A stretch of 64,000 bases of DNA from the NCBI GenBank assembly GCA_040954595.2, contig CM082578.2, forward strand, positions 14,756,001-14,820,000. Direction: 5' to 3'. The stretch comes from Balanoglossus misakiensis. Lineage: Eukaryota; Hemichordata. Under the pieces are notes generated by a model. That model did not search any database and was not told where the DNA came from. It worked only from the letters and a program-made list of their open reading frames with translations. How positions within the stretch are numbered: the first letter of the stretch is position 1; each line of letters begins with the position of its first letter. Positions 44,099 to 55,443 of this stretch are shown in pieces. A program made the translations under genes and the position numbers.

Positions 44099-44907
44099 CT
44101 ACGCAGATACAAAGTTGTACAACTTGCAAGTGATGTAGAGAACAATATTTTTCTTAATCACAATTTTGGATGGTTTTGCTGCCCAACATCTAATAACATG
44201 CAAAACCTTGAGCTACTGTTCATGTCTGACTATGCATGTATTTGAAGTATATTACTGGTTTATTGCCAAGTCTCATAAAATTAGTATGGGTGTGCTGTAC
44301 ATTACATTCCAGCATGTAGCATAGCAGTCAATAGCAGTTCAGACAACAGCATCACATACAGTGCATTGATGCAGACTGCAGAGTCTGGCTTGTGTTTTGC
44401 TTTTATCGAACATCTTATTTAACTGGCTGATTCTCAAGAGAAACAACACCTGTATACTGTATAATGTGACATACCTTGCTTGGTATAATCAGAACTTGGA
44501 TCAACCTGTCTTGTTCCTTCGTTGTGCAATGTCTGTGTGGTGTGTGCAGGGAAGTACTTCCTGTTTGTAATATTTGCATATAGCGGTTCAAGTCATTTGC
44601 ATATAGCGGTTCACGTCAAAGGTTATATGTCTGTTTAATCTTGCACTATTTATTGTATGTAAGCTGAGACGAATATAATTGTCCCAGGTGTAAGTTAGGT
44701 GACGTTGGGAACACAATTCACGTCCACTTGTGGAGTGACCATGCGTAATTATAAGTGAAGAAAGATAATTATAGCCGATTTGGATAATTGTTTTCACCTT
44801 TGACCCCGCTATAAGGTCATGAGCAATGTTTACATGGCCGCATGGTAGGGGATAACACTTGGAAAGCTGTTTTAGTTAATTGCAGAACTTAAATTACATC
44901 ATACATA
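44099..44907. promoter_or_regulatory. Shared RTCB/PTER divergent promoter region
   Basis: Coding starts are 820 bp apart and diverge. A probable RTCB 5' UTR exon ends at 44475 (CAAG|GTATGT on minus) and splices to an acceptor at 44099-44100 just before the start-codon exon. Two copies of a 19-bp block, ATTTGCATATAGCGGTTCA, at 44572-44590 and 44595-44613 each contain the octamer ATTTGCAT, a POU-factor site. The true transcription starts are not visible. Confidence 0.55.
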
Positions 44908-47706
44908 ATGGGAAACAAGGACAGACTTCGTGGTAAAATCCAGACAGTTCTTGGTTTGATTGAACCGGAAAGGTAAGCGTTCGCTGCAGATCTGATTGTA
45001 TATTTTCTTCCTCAGTTCAATGTTGTTTATCAACACACTCCAGCATGACGTGTTACATGCAGGATCAGTCAGTGACATTGCACGTACACCACGGTCACCG
45101 CTCACACCAGAGCTCGGTCATCGTCAGGTACCAGGGCTCCGTAACACTTCATGTAATAATATGCATACGCAAGTGTTACCTGAAAACACGGTTTATACAC
45201 TCTTCTTAGGGGGGAGAAGAAGTTACATTTATTGCATAGATGTCATTGTGACCTTCAACCTCAGACTCAGCTGTGATAGTGTTTACACGTAGTAGTACAT
45301 TACAATCTGTGACATATATATATATAAACTCATACATACAGTTGTACAATTACACACAATCAACAGAAGAAAGAAGACCATGATCATATTATTGGTTTGG
45401 AGACTTAAAAATGACATTGCATGTGTCTCTTTCATTAAGTTGCAGTGCTCACACCTGCTTTGTCTTCTATTGCAGTCTGGGTCTAACTTTAATGCATGAA
45501 CACTTAATTGTCGACTATGCACAAAACTTTGGAACACCATCCTTTCAATCGTCAAAAACCAGCATTGGTGGTCTGACTGTCGAAGAACAGCAGCACTTGT
45601 GGCACCAGCCAGTCTCTATGCAAAATGCTGGTCACCTCAGAAGCTATTTTCATCAGGTGAGGTATATAGCGCCACCAATCATAGCCTCAAATATTTTTAA
45701 TGCATGTAATATGGCATCATCTATGGTGCAGCTAAAATAAACCCACTTTAAGATATTACTTCCTCATAACATGGAAAATTCACACCATCCAATGCTTCAG
45801 ACCATTAAACCATATACTGCATCTGTTTCCATGGTTACAGAATAAAGATAACATGATTCTGAACGACATTAACACCATGTGTGAAGAAGCAACCAGGTTC
45901 AGAGCTCGAGGTGGCTGTAGTATTGGTAAGCATGTCTTCTCCTTGAAAAATTTGTCTAAATTTATCTGCTCTTTCCATCGCAGGAATCTGAGAAATTTCA
46001 AATTCTTCTAGTTCTTTTATTCTACAGTAATGACAAACTCTCCAAAATGTTCCAAAGTAATCGGGATATCTTTCTAGGCTTTGTGTCTTGTTAGTTTAAG
46101 TCTTCTGCTTATAATTTTAAAACTTGTAAATTTTATTGTGTCAGTGGAAATGTCTGTCGACGGAATGCACCGAAATCCAACAGCTTTGAGGAAGATTAGT
46201 GAACTCACTGGTCTCAACATCGTCATGGGAACAGGTTTCTATCTTGGCCGAGTTCATCCAGCCGATATGAATCACAGAACAGTTGAACACCTAGCTGATA
46301 AATTCATCTCTGAAATCTATGAAGGAGTTGAAGGTACTTTGATTGTTTACTTCAGGAAACTTCAAGTATTAATTTGACGTTATATAATATTTGGTCACTC
46401 ATATGCTCCTTTGATCTCCTCGGAGAGACTCACATTTCCGTTAATCCTCCATAAACCAAATTGTTAACATTTGAAAATGGAAGACAAAAGATACAACAAT
46501 TGAGCAATGTGGAAAGACCCACCTCATATTCATTGTCTTAGATTTACTTTCACATGTCTTGGGTAGATATGTGATCATCCTGTTACTTTGTGATTTTTGC
46601 AGGAGATATTTGTGCAGGCGTAATTGGTGAACTTGGATGCACAACGGAACTTACAAAGAATGAACACAATGTGTTGAGGGCAGCTGCTGTAGCACAGAAA
46701 GAGACAGGTCTTCCAATCAGTATACATCCAGGTGATCTCTCTTGAACATAACTTATATAGCGCCCTCAGTGTCATAATCCTAAAATAGTTTGTTTTTACC
46801 ACGAGTAACAAGACGTTTATAATTCAGTGACATTGCACGACAAATTGTCAATGTAACTGTTGAGTAAACTTTATTTTTCAAGTGAAATTAATTCACAAAG
46901 TTGACTTACTTTTCGGAAAAATTTGATGGTTTCTACAGTTCACATTTCACATGCACTTTGTAGAATAACAAACGATCATATCCCCAAGCTCCTTTGCTGT
47001 CTTTAGCAATTTGCTGGTTTGTACAAAAAAGATGATGGCTTTTGTTTTGTCCTTTGTTGTTTCAGGTTATTCGGTGGAGTCTCCATTTCACATTGTGAAT
47101 GTTTTGAGATCAGAAGGTGCAGACTTGAACAGAGTTGTAATGGGTCATGTGGACAGGGGTTTGCTGTCCGTTCAAAACATGCTGGAACTTGCCAAGATGG
47201 GAGTTATCTTAGAATTCGACCAGTTTGGATGGGGTTGTACTATGTACCACTCTCTGTTACATGGTATAGATTATCCAAGTGACTTCACCAGATGTCAGAT
47301 GATTAGAGAACTCAGGGATTATGGATTTCTTAAACAGGTCAGTAGTGATGTATAAAGGGCTAGTAGCTAGTGAAGGTGCCCATCTCTTGACTGCTTTTTG
47401 AGTGCCCTCATCATTGCACACCAGAGCTATGGTTATTTTTACATAACAACATCCAAAACAAAATTAACTTAAATTCATGTTGATGAAATTTTTTATCTTT
47501 ACCTGTGCATTCTATTTCTTTTCATTGCACAGGTGGTAATGTCACATGACATTGCATTTAAGACAAGACTTGTCAAGTATGGAGGTGAAGGCTATGAATA
47601 CATTCAGAAGAATATCGTACCATACATGTTCAAACGAGGCTTTACAGACGAAGACATCAATGTCATGTTGGTTGAAAATCCTAAAAGACTTCTGACTGTA
47701 CAGTAA
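44908..47706 (+). CDS. PTER: Phosphotriesterase-related protein PTER, copy 1
   Basis: Seven coding exons: 44908-44972, 45476-45656, 45841-45925, 46145-46333, 46603-46731, 47066-47337 and 47533-47706, giving 364 aa (human about 349). The protein belongs to the binuclear-metal amidohydrolase (phosphotriesterase) fold. Metal ligands are visible: His29 and His31 (MHEH), Glu183 (VIGELGC) in place of the carboxylated Lys of bacterial phosphotriesterase, His215 (SIHPG), His244 (MGHVDRG) and Asp313 (MSHDI). Family knowledge: PTER has recently been assigned as an N-acetyltaurine hydrolase; older annotation as a phosphotriesterase or resiniferatoxin-binding protein is not a function. There is no signal peptide, so it is probably cytosolic. 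Poly(A) candidate at 48101. It pairs with an identical-structure copy 780 bp downstream. Confidence 0.95.
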
Positions 47707-48483
47707 AGACTGCTACGTGCTAATCAGTTTTCCATGGGCATCCAAGAATTTTTGTGACAATATGCGATAATCCCATCGGTAGTGTCAACATGATGTTGAG
47801 TTGACAATAATTATGAGACATTGTAGAAACGATTGCACCAGGGCAATGTCTTTACAGGCAACAGGAAACATCCTTGCTTCATAATGACTCTTTTTCCAAC
47901 ACTGTCAATATGTCATCATCTCTGACTCATCTTATGGTATTTTCATCAAAGGAGAGAGTATCTTAAAACTTTGTAGACAATTATTTCAGAAACAGCTTGT
48001 AATTGTCATAAATTCATCAGTATCAATATTCATCCTGACAATTCAATTACGTGCACACACAATATGATGTTAGCACTGCCTGCAGTATGCTAGTTTATGG
48101 AATAAATATCAACACCAAATTGGGTGAACTTCTTGAGAGTGGTTGTTTAATTTCATTATAACATTTCAGGTCAAGGTCAGGTCAGGTCGACTTTGGCAAT
48201 TGCTTTGTACGCCAAGGTTTTAGCGATGGTGGCAATTTTGAACATGATAAAATATAATAAATTGGCAGAGGAATTACTTTGTATACATGAACAAAGCTGC
48301 GAATATGCTATCCTGATACCGCAGCGCGCCTTGAGTGCATTGGAAAGGTCATTCAGCGTCAGGGTGACCTCTAAATGACCTTATACACACACACACAACA
48401 AATACTCTCGGTCTGGACTGTGGTTTACCCAAACGCTATCTTACGAATTTTGATTTTCGTCTTTGATCCCAAGTGAGGTCAGA
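47707..48483 (+). promoter_or_regulatory. Spacer between PTER copies with nuclear-receptor half-site array
   Basis: It contains the 3' UTR of copy 1 (AATAAA at 48101-48106) and then four AGGTCA-type half-sites in tandem at 48168-48189, including TCAAGGTCA, about 300 bp before the copy 2 start. A short (CA)n tract lies near 48383. The array is absent upstream of copy 1, suggesting separate regulation; this is inference. Confidence 0.5.
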
Positions 48484-50797
48484 ATGGGTAACAAGGATCG
48501 ACTTTGTGGTAAAATCCAGACAGTTCTTGGTTTGATTGAACCGGAAAGGTGTGTATAAATGTTCAGTTGTGTGTGGGTGTGTATGCAGTGTATTACCAGT
48601 ATATATATATATATATATTGTCTTGTTTCTGAATAAAATATGGTCTCAGCATTTTCACCAATATAAGGTCAGATGGCAGGAAATCAAACTGAGAAATAAA
48701 ATAAAAAATCATAACAGTGACTCATCACCATGCTCTACATATGTATGTTTAGTACAATAAAGATTGATTGGTTGACTGACTGATTGATTGATTATTTGGT
48801 TGGTTGGTTAATTGGTTGGTAGGTAAGTGGCTGATTATTATAATTATATCTTACATTTTCATATTTTATTGTTGTAGTCTGGGTCTAACTTTAATGCATG
48901 AACATTTGAGTATCGACTATGCACAAATGTTTGGAGCACCATCCGCAAAATCGTCCAAAATCAAGGTGGGTGGTCTGACTGTAGAACAGCTGCAGCATTT
49001 GTGGGAAGAACCTGTCTCTTTGCAAAATATTGGTCACCTCAGAAGCTATTTTCATCAGGTATGCAGATTACAGTATATCTTCTTTAAATTTTTCAATTAA
49101 TCTACCAAATATTCAAAACTAGGAAGACTCTCTTAGAGCTGTCAAACATTGTGAGAAATGTGTTAAGCATAAAAAAGAGCAGCATCCTATATATGGTACA
49201 GATGAAATGAACCAACAAATACTGGTTTTCAAATGTATGATCCAGCAGAAACTTTGACATTGACAATGACCTGTTACGTCATACATGATAGACTTCAAAT
49301 ACTAGTACATGTTTCCATGGTTACAGAATAAAGATAACTTGATTCTGAACGACATTAACACCATGTGTGAAGAGGTAACTAGATTCAGAGCACGAGGTGG
49401 CTGTAGTATTGGTAAGCATGTATTTCTTCTTCCTTGCAAGGAAGGCATCTAAGATTTTTATTCAATTGTCAAATTTCTAATCTGTCTATATAAGGGTAGT
49501 ACCGGTAATTGTAGTAAATAGTGATCTCCTCCACTTTGTCTGGGTTACTTTTTGACAGTGGACCTGTCAGTAGACGGAATACACCGAAATCCAACGGCTT
49601 TGCGAAAGATAAGTGAACTAACTGGTACGAACGTCATCATGGGAACAGGTTTCTATCTAAGTCGACTTCATCCAGCTGATATGGATCACAGAACAGTTGA
49701 ACACCTAGCTGATAAATTCATCTCTGAAATCTATGAAGGAGTTGAAGGTACTTTTACATTGTAGATGGCATGTTGTTCAGGCAACATATGAATATCCTCA
49801 GCTTATTTGAATTACACCCACCCCATATTCACTGTGTCTCATATGAAATTTATGTGGCATATGGGTTGGCAGGGTGACAGCAACATTTAACACTAATGCA
49901 TCTACTTCATGTTTAGTTTTCTTTCTTGTTTAATACTTTCTGTTTTGCAGGGGATATTTGCGCAGGTATAATTGGTGAACTTGGATGCTCAACAGACCTT
50001 ACAAAGAATGAACACAATGTGTTAAGGGCAGCTGCTGTAGCACAGAAAGAGACTGGAACTACAATCAGTATACATCCAGGTATAAGGTTTCAGATTTGAA
50101 GTCATGTTATGTGATCTCTGAATATGAGCGAACAATCTGATCACAAGGTCAATCATGTACAGAAATATTAAGATCTTATTGAACTGACAATCAGTGCACA
50201 GCTATTATGATGCTTTCTATTTCTTATTCAGTTTACATTTATTGTTTCAGGTTTATCTGTGGAGTCTCCATTTCACATTGTGAATGTCTTAAGATCAGAA
50301 GGTGCAGACTTGAACAGAGTTGTGATGGGTCATGTGGATAGGGGTTTGCTCTCAGTTCAAAACATGCTGGAACTTGCCAAAATGGGAGTTGTCTTAGAAT
50401 TCGACCAGTTTGGATGGGGTTGTACTATGTCTCACTCACTATTACATGGTGTTGATAACCCAACTGACTTCACTAAATGTCAGATGATTAGAGAACTCAG
50501 GGATTACGGATTTCTTAAACAGGTTAGTTCATGATCTTGGTATTAAACAAGCCCATCATCATGAATTACTTTGAACCAGGAGATTGAGAGTGTACCTTAT
50601 TTCTATTTCTTTTCTTTGCATAGGTGGTGATATCACATGACATTGCATTTAAGACCAGACTTGTCAAGTATGGAGGTGAAGGTTTTGAACACATCCAGAA
50701 GAATGTCTTACCATACATGCTAAAAAGGGGCTTTACAGACGAAGACATCAATGTCATGTTGGTTGAAAATCCTAAAAGATTGCTGACTGTACAGTAA
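48484..50797 (+). CDS. PTER: Phosphotriesterase-related protein PTER, copy 2
   Basis: Seven coding exons: 48484-48548, 48878-49058, 49327-49411, 49559-49747, 49951-50079, 50251-50522 and 50624-50797, with lengths 65, 181, 85, 189, 129, 272 and 174 nt, identical to copy 1. It also encodes 364 aa and keeps the same metal ligands (MHEH, GELGC, SIHPG, MGHVDRG, SHDI). Differences are conservative and spread along the protein, for example LSIDYAQMFGAPSAKSSK against LIVDYAQNFGTPSFQSSK and DLSVDGIHRNP against EMSVDGMHRNP. Both genes therefore appear functional after a tandem duplication. The introns have diverged, so the event is not very recent. Poly(A) candidate at 50884-50889. Confidence 0.95.
48600..48619 (+). 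repeat. (TA)n microsatellite
   Basis: About ten TA units lie in intron 1 of PTER copy 2. A shorter (TA)n tract lies in intron 1 of copy 1 (45313-45326). A degenerate TTGR-type tract follows near 48770-48825. Confidence 0.85.
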
Positions 50798-51999
50798 AGA
50801 CTGCTACTAGCATAATGTATTGAAAGTTCTGTGAAGGAAAATGGTTACTGTAGCAAATGATTGTATACGTTTGGAGAAGTTGCAATAAAATTGCTTAGTA
50901 ATCTCCAAAGGATCCTCCTGCCTCATCTTCATGTATGTGTACAAGTTGACAGATGTAGATGCACACAAGTACAGTACTTAATCTTAAGTTCATTGACAGA
51001 GTTGTCACGGAAAGTAGTTTAGAAGTGGAAACAATTACACCACAGAGTTGGCACATGCAACATATCATAATCCTAAAGTTGACAGTGTTGTGCCCGTGAT
51101 ATTGGTAGAGGCAACAAAACACACAGCACAGCAAACTTCACACACAAATATATAAAATTAAAAAACACAAACACGAAATTTTATCATTTTTATATGAATT
51201 ATTTTTTCTTTTATTGCATGGGGTAAACCAACATTCCTTAGCAAATATGATACACTGCAGATTGTTAATATTCATATTTCATAATAAATAATGTTTAATT
51301 TTTATCTAACATCTTTTTTTGAATTCTAACTATGGTGCTTTATGCCATCATATTGTGGCCTGTACATTGTGTGACTTAGGATTCTATGCTGCATGGCAGT
51401 TACGCCAACAATCTGATCCACAAAATATTATTCCAGAAAAAAAAACAGTAAAAATATTTTCAGTAAAAATGTTTTTTTACAATTTTTGTCACATTAATTT
51501 TTATATAAAAAGGCAAATTGATGAAATAAATAGTGGCAATTTTCTGAATGAAAAGTGTCTTTCTTGGAAAAAATTTGTAAAGAATTGAGAAAGCTCTCTT
51601 TTTCTGTTTTACAAAAACTAGAAGAGGACGATGATGATGATTGTGTAAAGTTCTTTTCAAAAGAATCTGAAAAATCTGAAGTGCAGACTTGAATATGAAA
51701 ACCTCACCATCAAAGAACTGATGTGAAATGACTTGAAACAGGTAGGTTTGATGTTGTAGAGATGAGATGTACAGATGATCAGTTCAAGATACCAGAAACC
51801 TTCCTGATTTACAAAATAACATTCCTTTTATATGCTTCACGTTTTCGATGGTTTGCCTTCAGGTATTAGTGATGTCAGTTGTAATAACATACCAACACTA
51901 GTTCGCTGATAACATGAAGTCAGTGGTGATGGTGTTCACACAAGTCTCCAGACACTAAAATAATCTCTTACTCCTGATGTCTCACACTGTCCCTGTATT

Positions 52000-52091
52000 T
52001 AACCCTTTCACCCCCAGTTCCCTCTATAGAGGTTTAACCCTACCATAGAAAACAATGGGTTTTGGACTGAACTATGTTGGTGAAAGGGTTA
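52000..52091 (+). repeat. CCCTTTCACCCCC-family element, copy C (best preserved)
   Basis: About 92 bp with terminal inverted repeats: TAACCCTTTCACC at the left end and GGTGAAAGGGTTA at the right. The inside reads CTCTATAGAGGTTTAACC and TTTTGGACTGAACTA. Size, inverted ends and multiple copies suggest a tiny MITE. Confidence 0.65.
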
Positions 52092-55000
52092 CACCTACCA
52101 CAGCCATCATTTGGTAAAATCCAATGTTGATGGTTTCATTTACAACTTGGAAAAAGTGATGAAAGGTTTCACAATCTGAACTCCTGTTAACACTTGTCAC
52201 AGAATCCAACGTATTAAACCTTTGCTTTTGACACCAACTTACTCCAGCAATTTCAAGCAATCAAACTTGGTGGACATGTCACTATCTTCTGCCCTTAAAT
52301 GCTTATGTTTGTTCCATATCTCGATTTACTGACTGAATCATGGTTGTTACAATGCCCCATAACCTGCATGTTGAAATAACAGAAAATAGTCAATGGTATA
52401 ACAAGAAAGTACCACACGAAACTACCATATGTATCGTATACAGTTGACCTTTAACCCTTTGCACCCTAACTTCCTAAAAACATGTGACATCATCATTCAG
52501 ACGTTCTCTTCAAGCCAGTTTCAACCAGTTAATGATTACTTATGTTTCAAGTTTTTGCAACAACCACATGGCTTCTAGAACAAACAATTCAATCCAACAA
52601 ATGGTGACTTTGTCTTTCAAAGGACTCGTGGTAGATTTGGTGTCTTGGTGACAGATTTAAAAAAAATATTTGAATACAAATGGTATAAAGAGATTTTGAT
52701 TTTATAGTATAGAGACATGTCATCATTCTCAATGAAATAACTCTACATTCTATATGAAAATACCATCCCCATAATCCAGTTTCCGCCTTTGACAGAGTGA
52801 GCTGATTGGATAAAAAACAGCTGCTAGTTACAAGAATTCACAACAGTCATCAATCAAAAGCTATTTACAAAATATTTTTTTTTTATCAGCCATCATGGCT
52901 CATTTATCATTTTTTAACAAAAGCAATTAGCATCTTAGCATTTTTTTTTAAATGTTCAATTGACAATTGCACTTAAAAATCAAGTTGGTAAGCCAGACTT
53001 GTCATTGCTTTAAAAAGCAAACTTCTGTTGTTTTTTATTTCAATGCTGACAATTACCTTTGCAGCTGGAGTTTAACAATTTTTTTTCTTACTATCTCTAC
53101 CCAGGTTTGATTATAAATAGCTGACTACTGTCATATGCAAATTTTAAATAAACAGGGATGTAATTATCATCAAAGATAGAAAAAATCACTGAATATCATT
53201 AACTTCTAATATTACACTTGTCCTTAAATAATTGAGGATTAGTTTAAATTAACCAAAGTTGAGTTCCAATCCTCATAGGCAGGTGTGTTGGAAGGATAAT
53301 CCTCCTTCCAATTAAACACTGCAGCACAGACAAAAAAATCTTGTCCTGCCCAACAGGTCAGTTCTATGGTTGGTAAATTAGCATGGTATTAACATAAATT
53401 ATTCAAATGAGGGATATTGACATGCTGGTGTACTGAGAAACTCATGAATAAACAATAAACAGGTTGATAGCATAGTGACAAATCTCAACTTGAGGGTCAT
53501 GTAGATAACGTGATTAAAACCACCTGGTATACATGTATAACTGTACATGCTAATTACTGGCCATGATATCTGTTCTGTTGGATCAGAACTCAACTTTGAA
53601 ATATAATTAACCTTTCAAATTAATACTCTATGCTATGAGCTGTGGTAAGGAATACACCTTTTCTGCAGGTAAAATTAGAATATTTCAGTTGTCATAGCAA
53701 CATACTCGTCAGCACATTCGTTTAACCACTTAATCAGTGATAAAAAAATCATTGGAAAATTGGTGCAATGCAAATTTAAACCAAACAGAACAACAAAGGT
53801 GGGAAAAATATAACTTTGGCACATACCTTGTAACAAGTAAATTTAGCTTTGTGTACCATGGTTCATGAAAAAGTGAACTTGCAAGTTAAAATAACTGTAC
53901 ACATACGGTAGGTCATGCAAAGAGAGTCAGTTAGAAGTTTGGTTTTGATTTTCAAACGTAAAGATGTAATGGAAGTGCATGATGATGCTAAATGCAATGC
54001 TGGTGTTAAACAAACACAAAAAGTAAATAACAACAAATGAAAAGAGTAAACAACATACAAACAGTAAATAGCAAACAGAATAAATATCAAACCGAACATG
54101 ATCAATAAATATTTAAGTATACAACAGTTGTTCAGAATACTGTCAGCACCAATAACTCTGTACCTGGCCACCTTTTGAGTGCCACCATCCTCAAGGACCT
54201 CGACAAAGTTAGTGTCAAAAGTTTCACATATTTATATATACAATTGTACAAGACTGAAAATGAATAAAAAAAAAACAATTTGACAAAGCTTAACAAAAGT
54301 GGTGAATCAAATAACTCTTAAATGTTCTAAGACATTAAGATACACCCGCTTTGTTGGTATTTTTGTGACAATTAATGCCCATGTCTGATTTTGTTCAGAA
54401 TTTGTGCGAAAAAACATGAACATTGTTTTATTTGGGTGCCCAATGCCCGGCTGTTATAAATGTATGCATTTGTAAAACTCCACCTCTGCTCTTTATTCAG
54501 TCTTCTTTCTGTACCACTGAATCAATCGGCATGGTTACACATGATTACAGAAATCTGCTTCAAGTCTTCTAAGATTAAAAAAAAATATCATTTCCAAGTG
54601 CATGGAGTGCACTGTCCCTTGAACTTTGACTTCTGACTTTGTAGTAACATCAGTAAAAAGCAGCAGAGGAAGGCTACTTTGCGACACTGATGACGATGAT
54701 GTAAGATTTCCTAATTTCCTCCATTGCATTGGCTAGTTGACGAGCAGCAAGCAGAAGTTCCACCACAAAGGCAAGACATGACATGTCACATCTACCAGAA
54801 AAATACCGTGTTGCATTGCAGGATTTGTTAAGCAAGTTTTATATAAAGTCTAATTTCTGAATGGAAAAGTCAATACACATACTATATATCAAGAATATGG
54901 TACTCTAAATGTTATTAAAGCAGCCTAATGACATACCAGGTAGGTCTGGTATCGCTCTGGTATATCTCCTGAAAACACATGGCGGGCTTTCCTTCAAATT

Positions 55001-55245
55001 GATCCGATGACAATATTACAAAAAAAATCCTGGTCATTTAATGATAAATTACAAATGTAGATCCATGGCTATTCCTGATGGAATACTTGTTTTGTTCACT
55101 ATTCCTGGCAGTTTATTGTTCCATTCTGTAGGAATAGTAGGAACATCCTCATTCCGCGTGGTATATGGAAAACACATCTCTGTACGTAGCATTCCAGCAT
55201 GGCTGCTCTGCAGAATGGAGCGGTCATATCTTCTTGATATCATAA

Positions 55246-55275
55246 TAGTAATAATAATAAATAAATAAATAAATA
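55246..55275 (+). repeat. (AATA)n low-complexity tract
   Basis: AATAATAATAAATAAATAAA-type sequence lies just downstream of the Cav1 stop codon on the minus strand. Simple repeat. Confidence 0.8.
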
Positions 55276-55443
55276 TCTTTTTTAACAATTTAACATCACA
55301 GAATCCTCACACACAGGGCCACATTTGTCGACTGATGTACTGAACTCTTCACTAAGACTGCATTTATCAAAAAATGCCAAAAAGTCATATTGTGAGCACC
55401 ATTGTCGTACATGATACAATAGTTAAGAAAAAGTTATCCAATG

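Larger units (their letters stand above)
50798..55443. other. Convergent intergenic / 3' UTR region between PTER and Cav1
   Basis: PTER copy 2 ends on the left; on the right is the likely long 3' UTR of the minus-strand Cav1 gene, with poly(A)-signal candidates at TTTATT 54492-54497 and 54425-54430. It contains a CCCTTTCACCCCC-family element (52000-52091) and an AT-rich low-complexity tract. An 89-codon plus-strand frame at 51319-51588, followed after a stop by an acidic stretch, has no recognised homology and may be a relic. Confidence 0.5.

Noticed and set aside
51319-51588. 89-codon plus-strand frame downstream of PTER copy 2
   Set aside because: It is AT-biased with no splice support or homology; at most a decayed relic.
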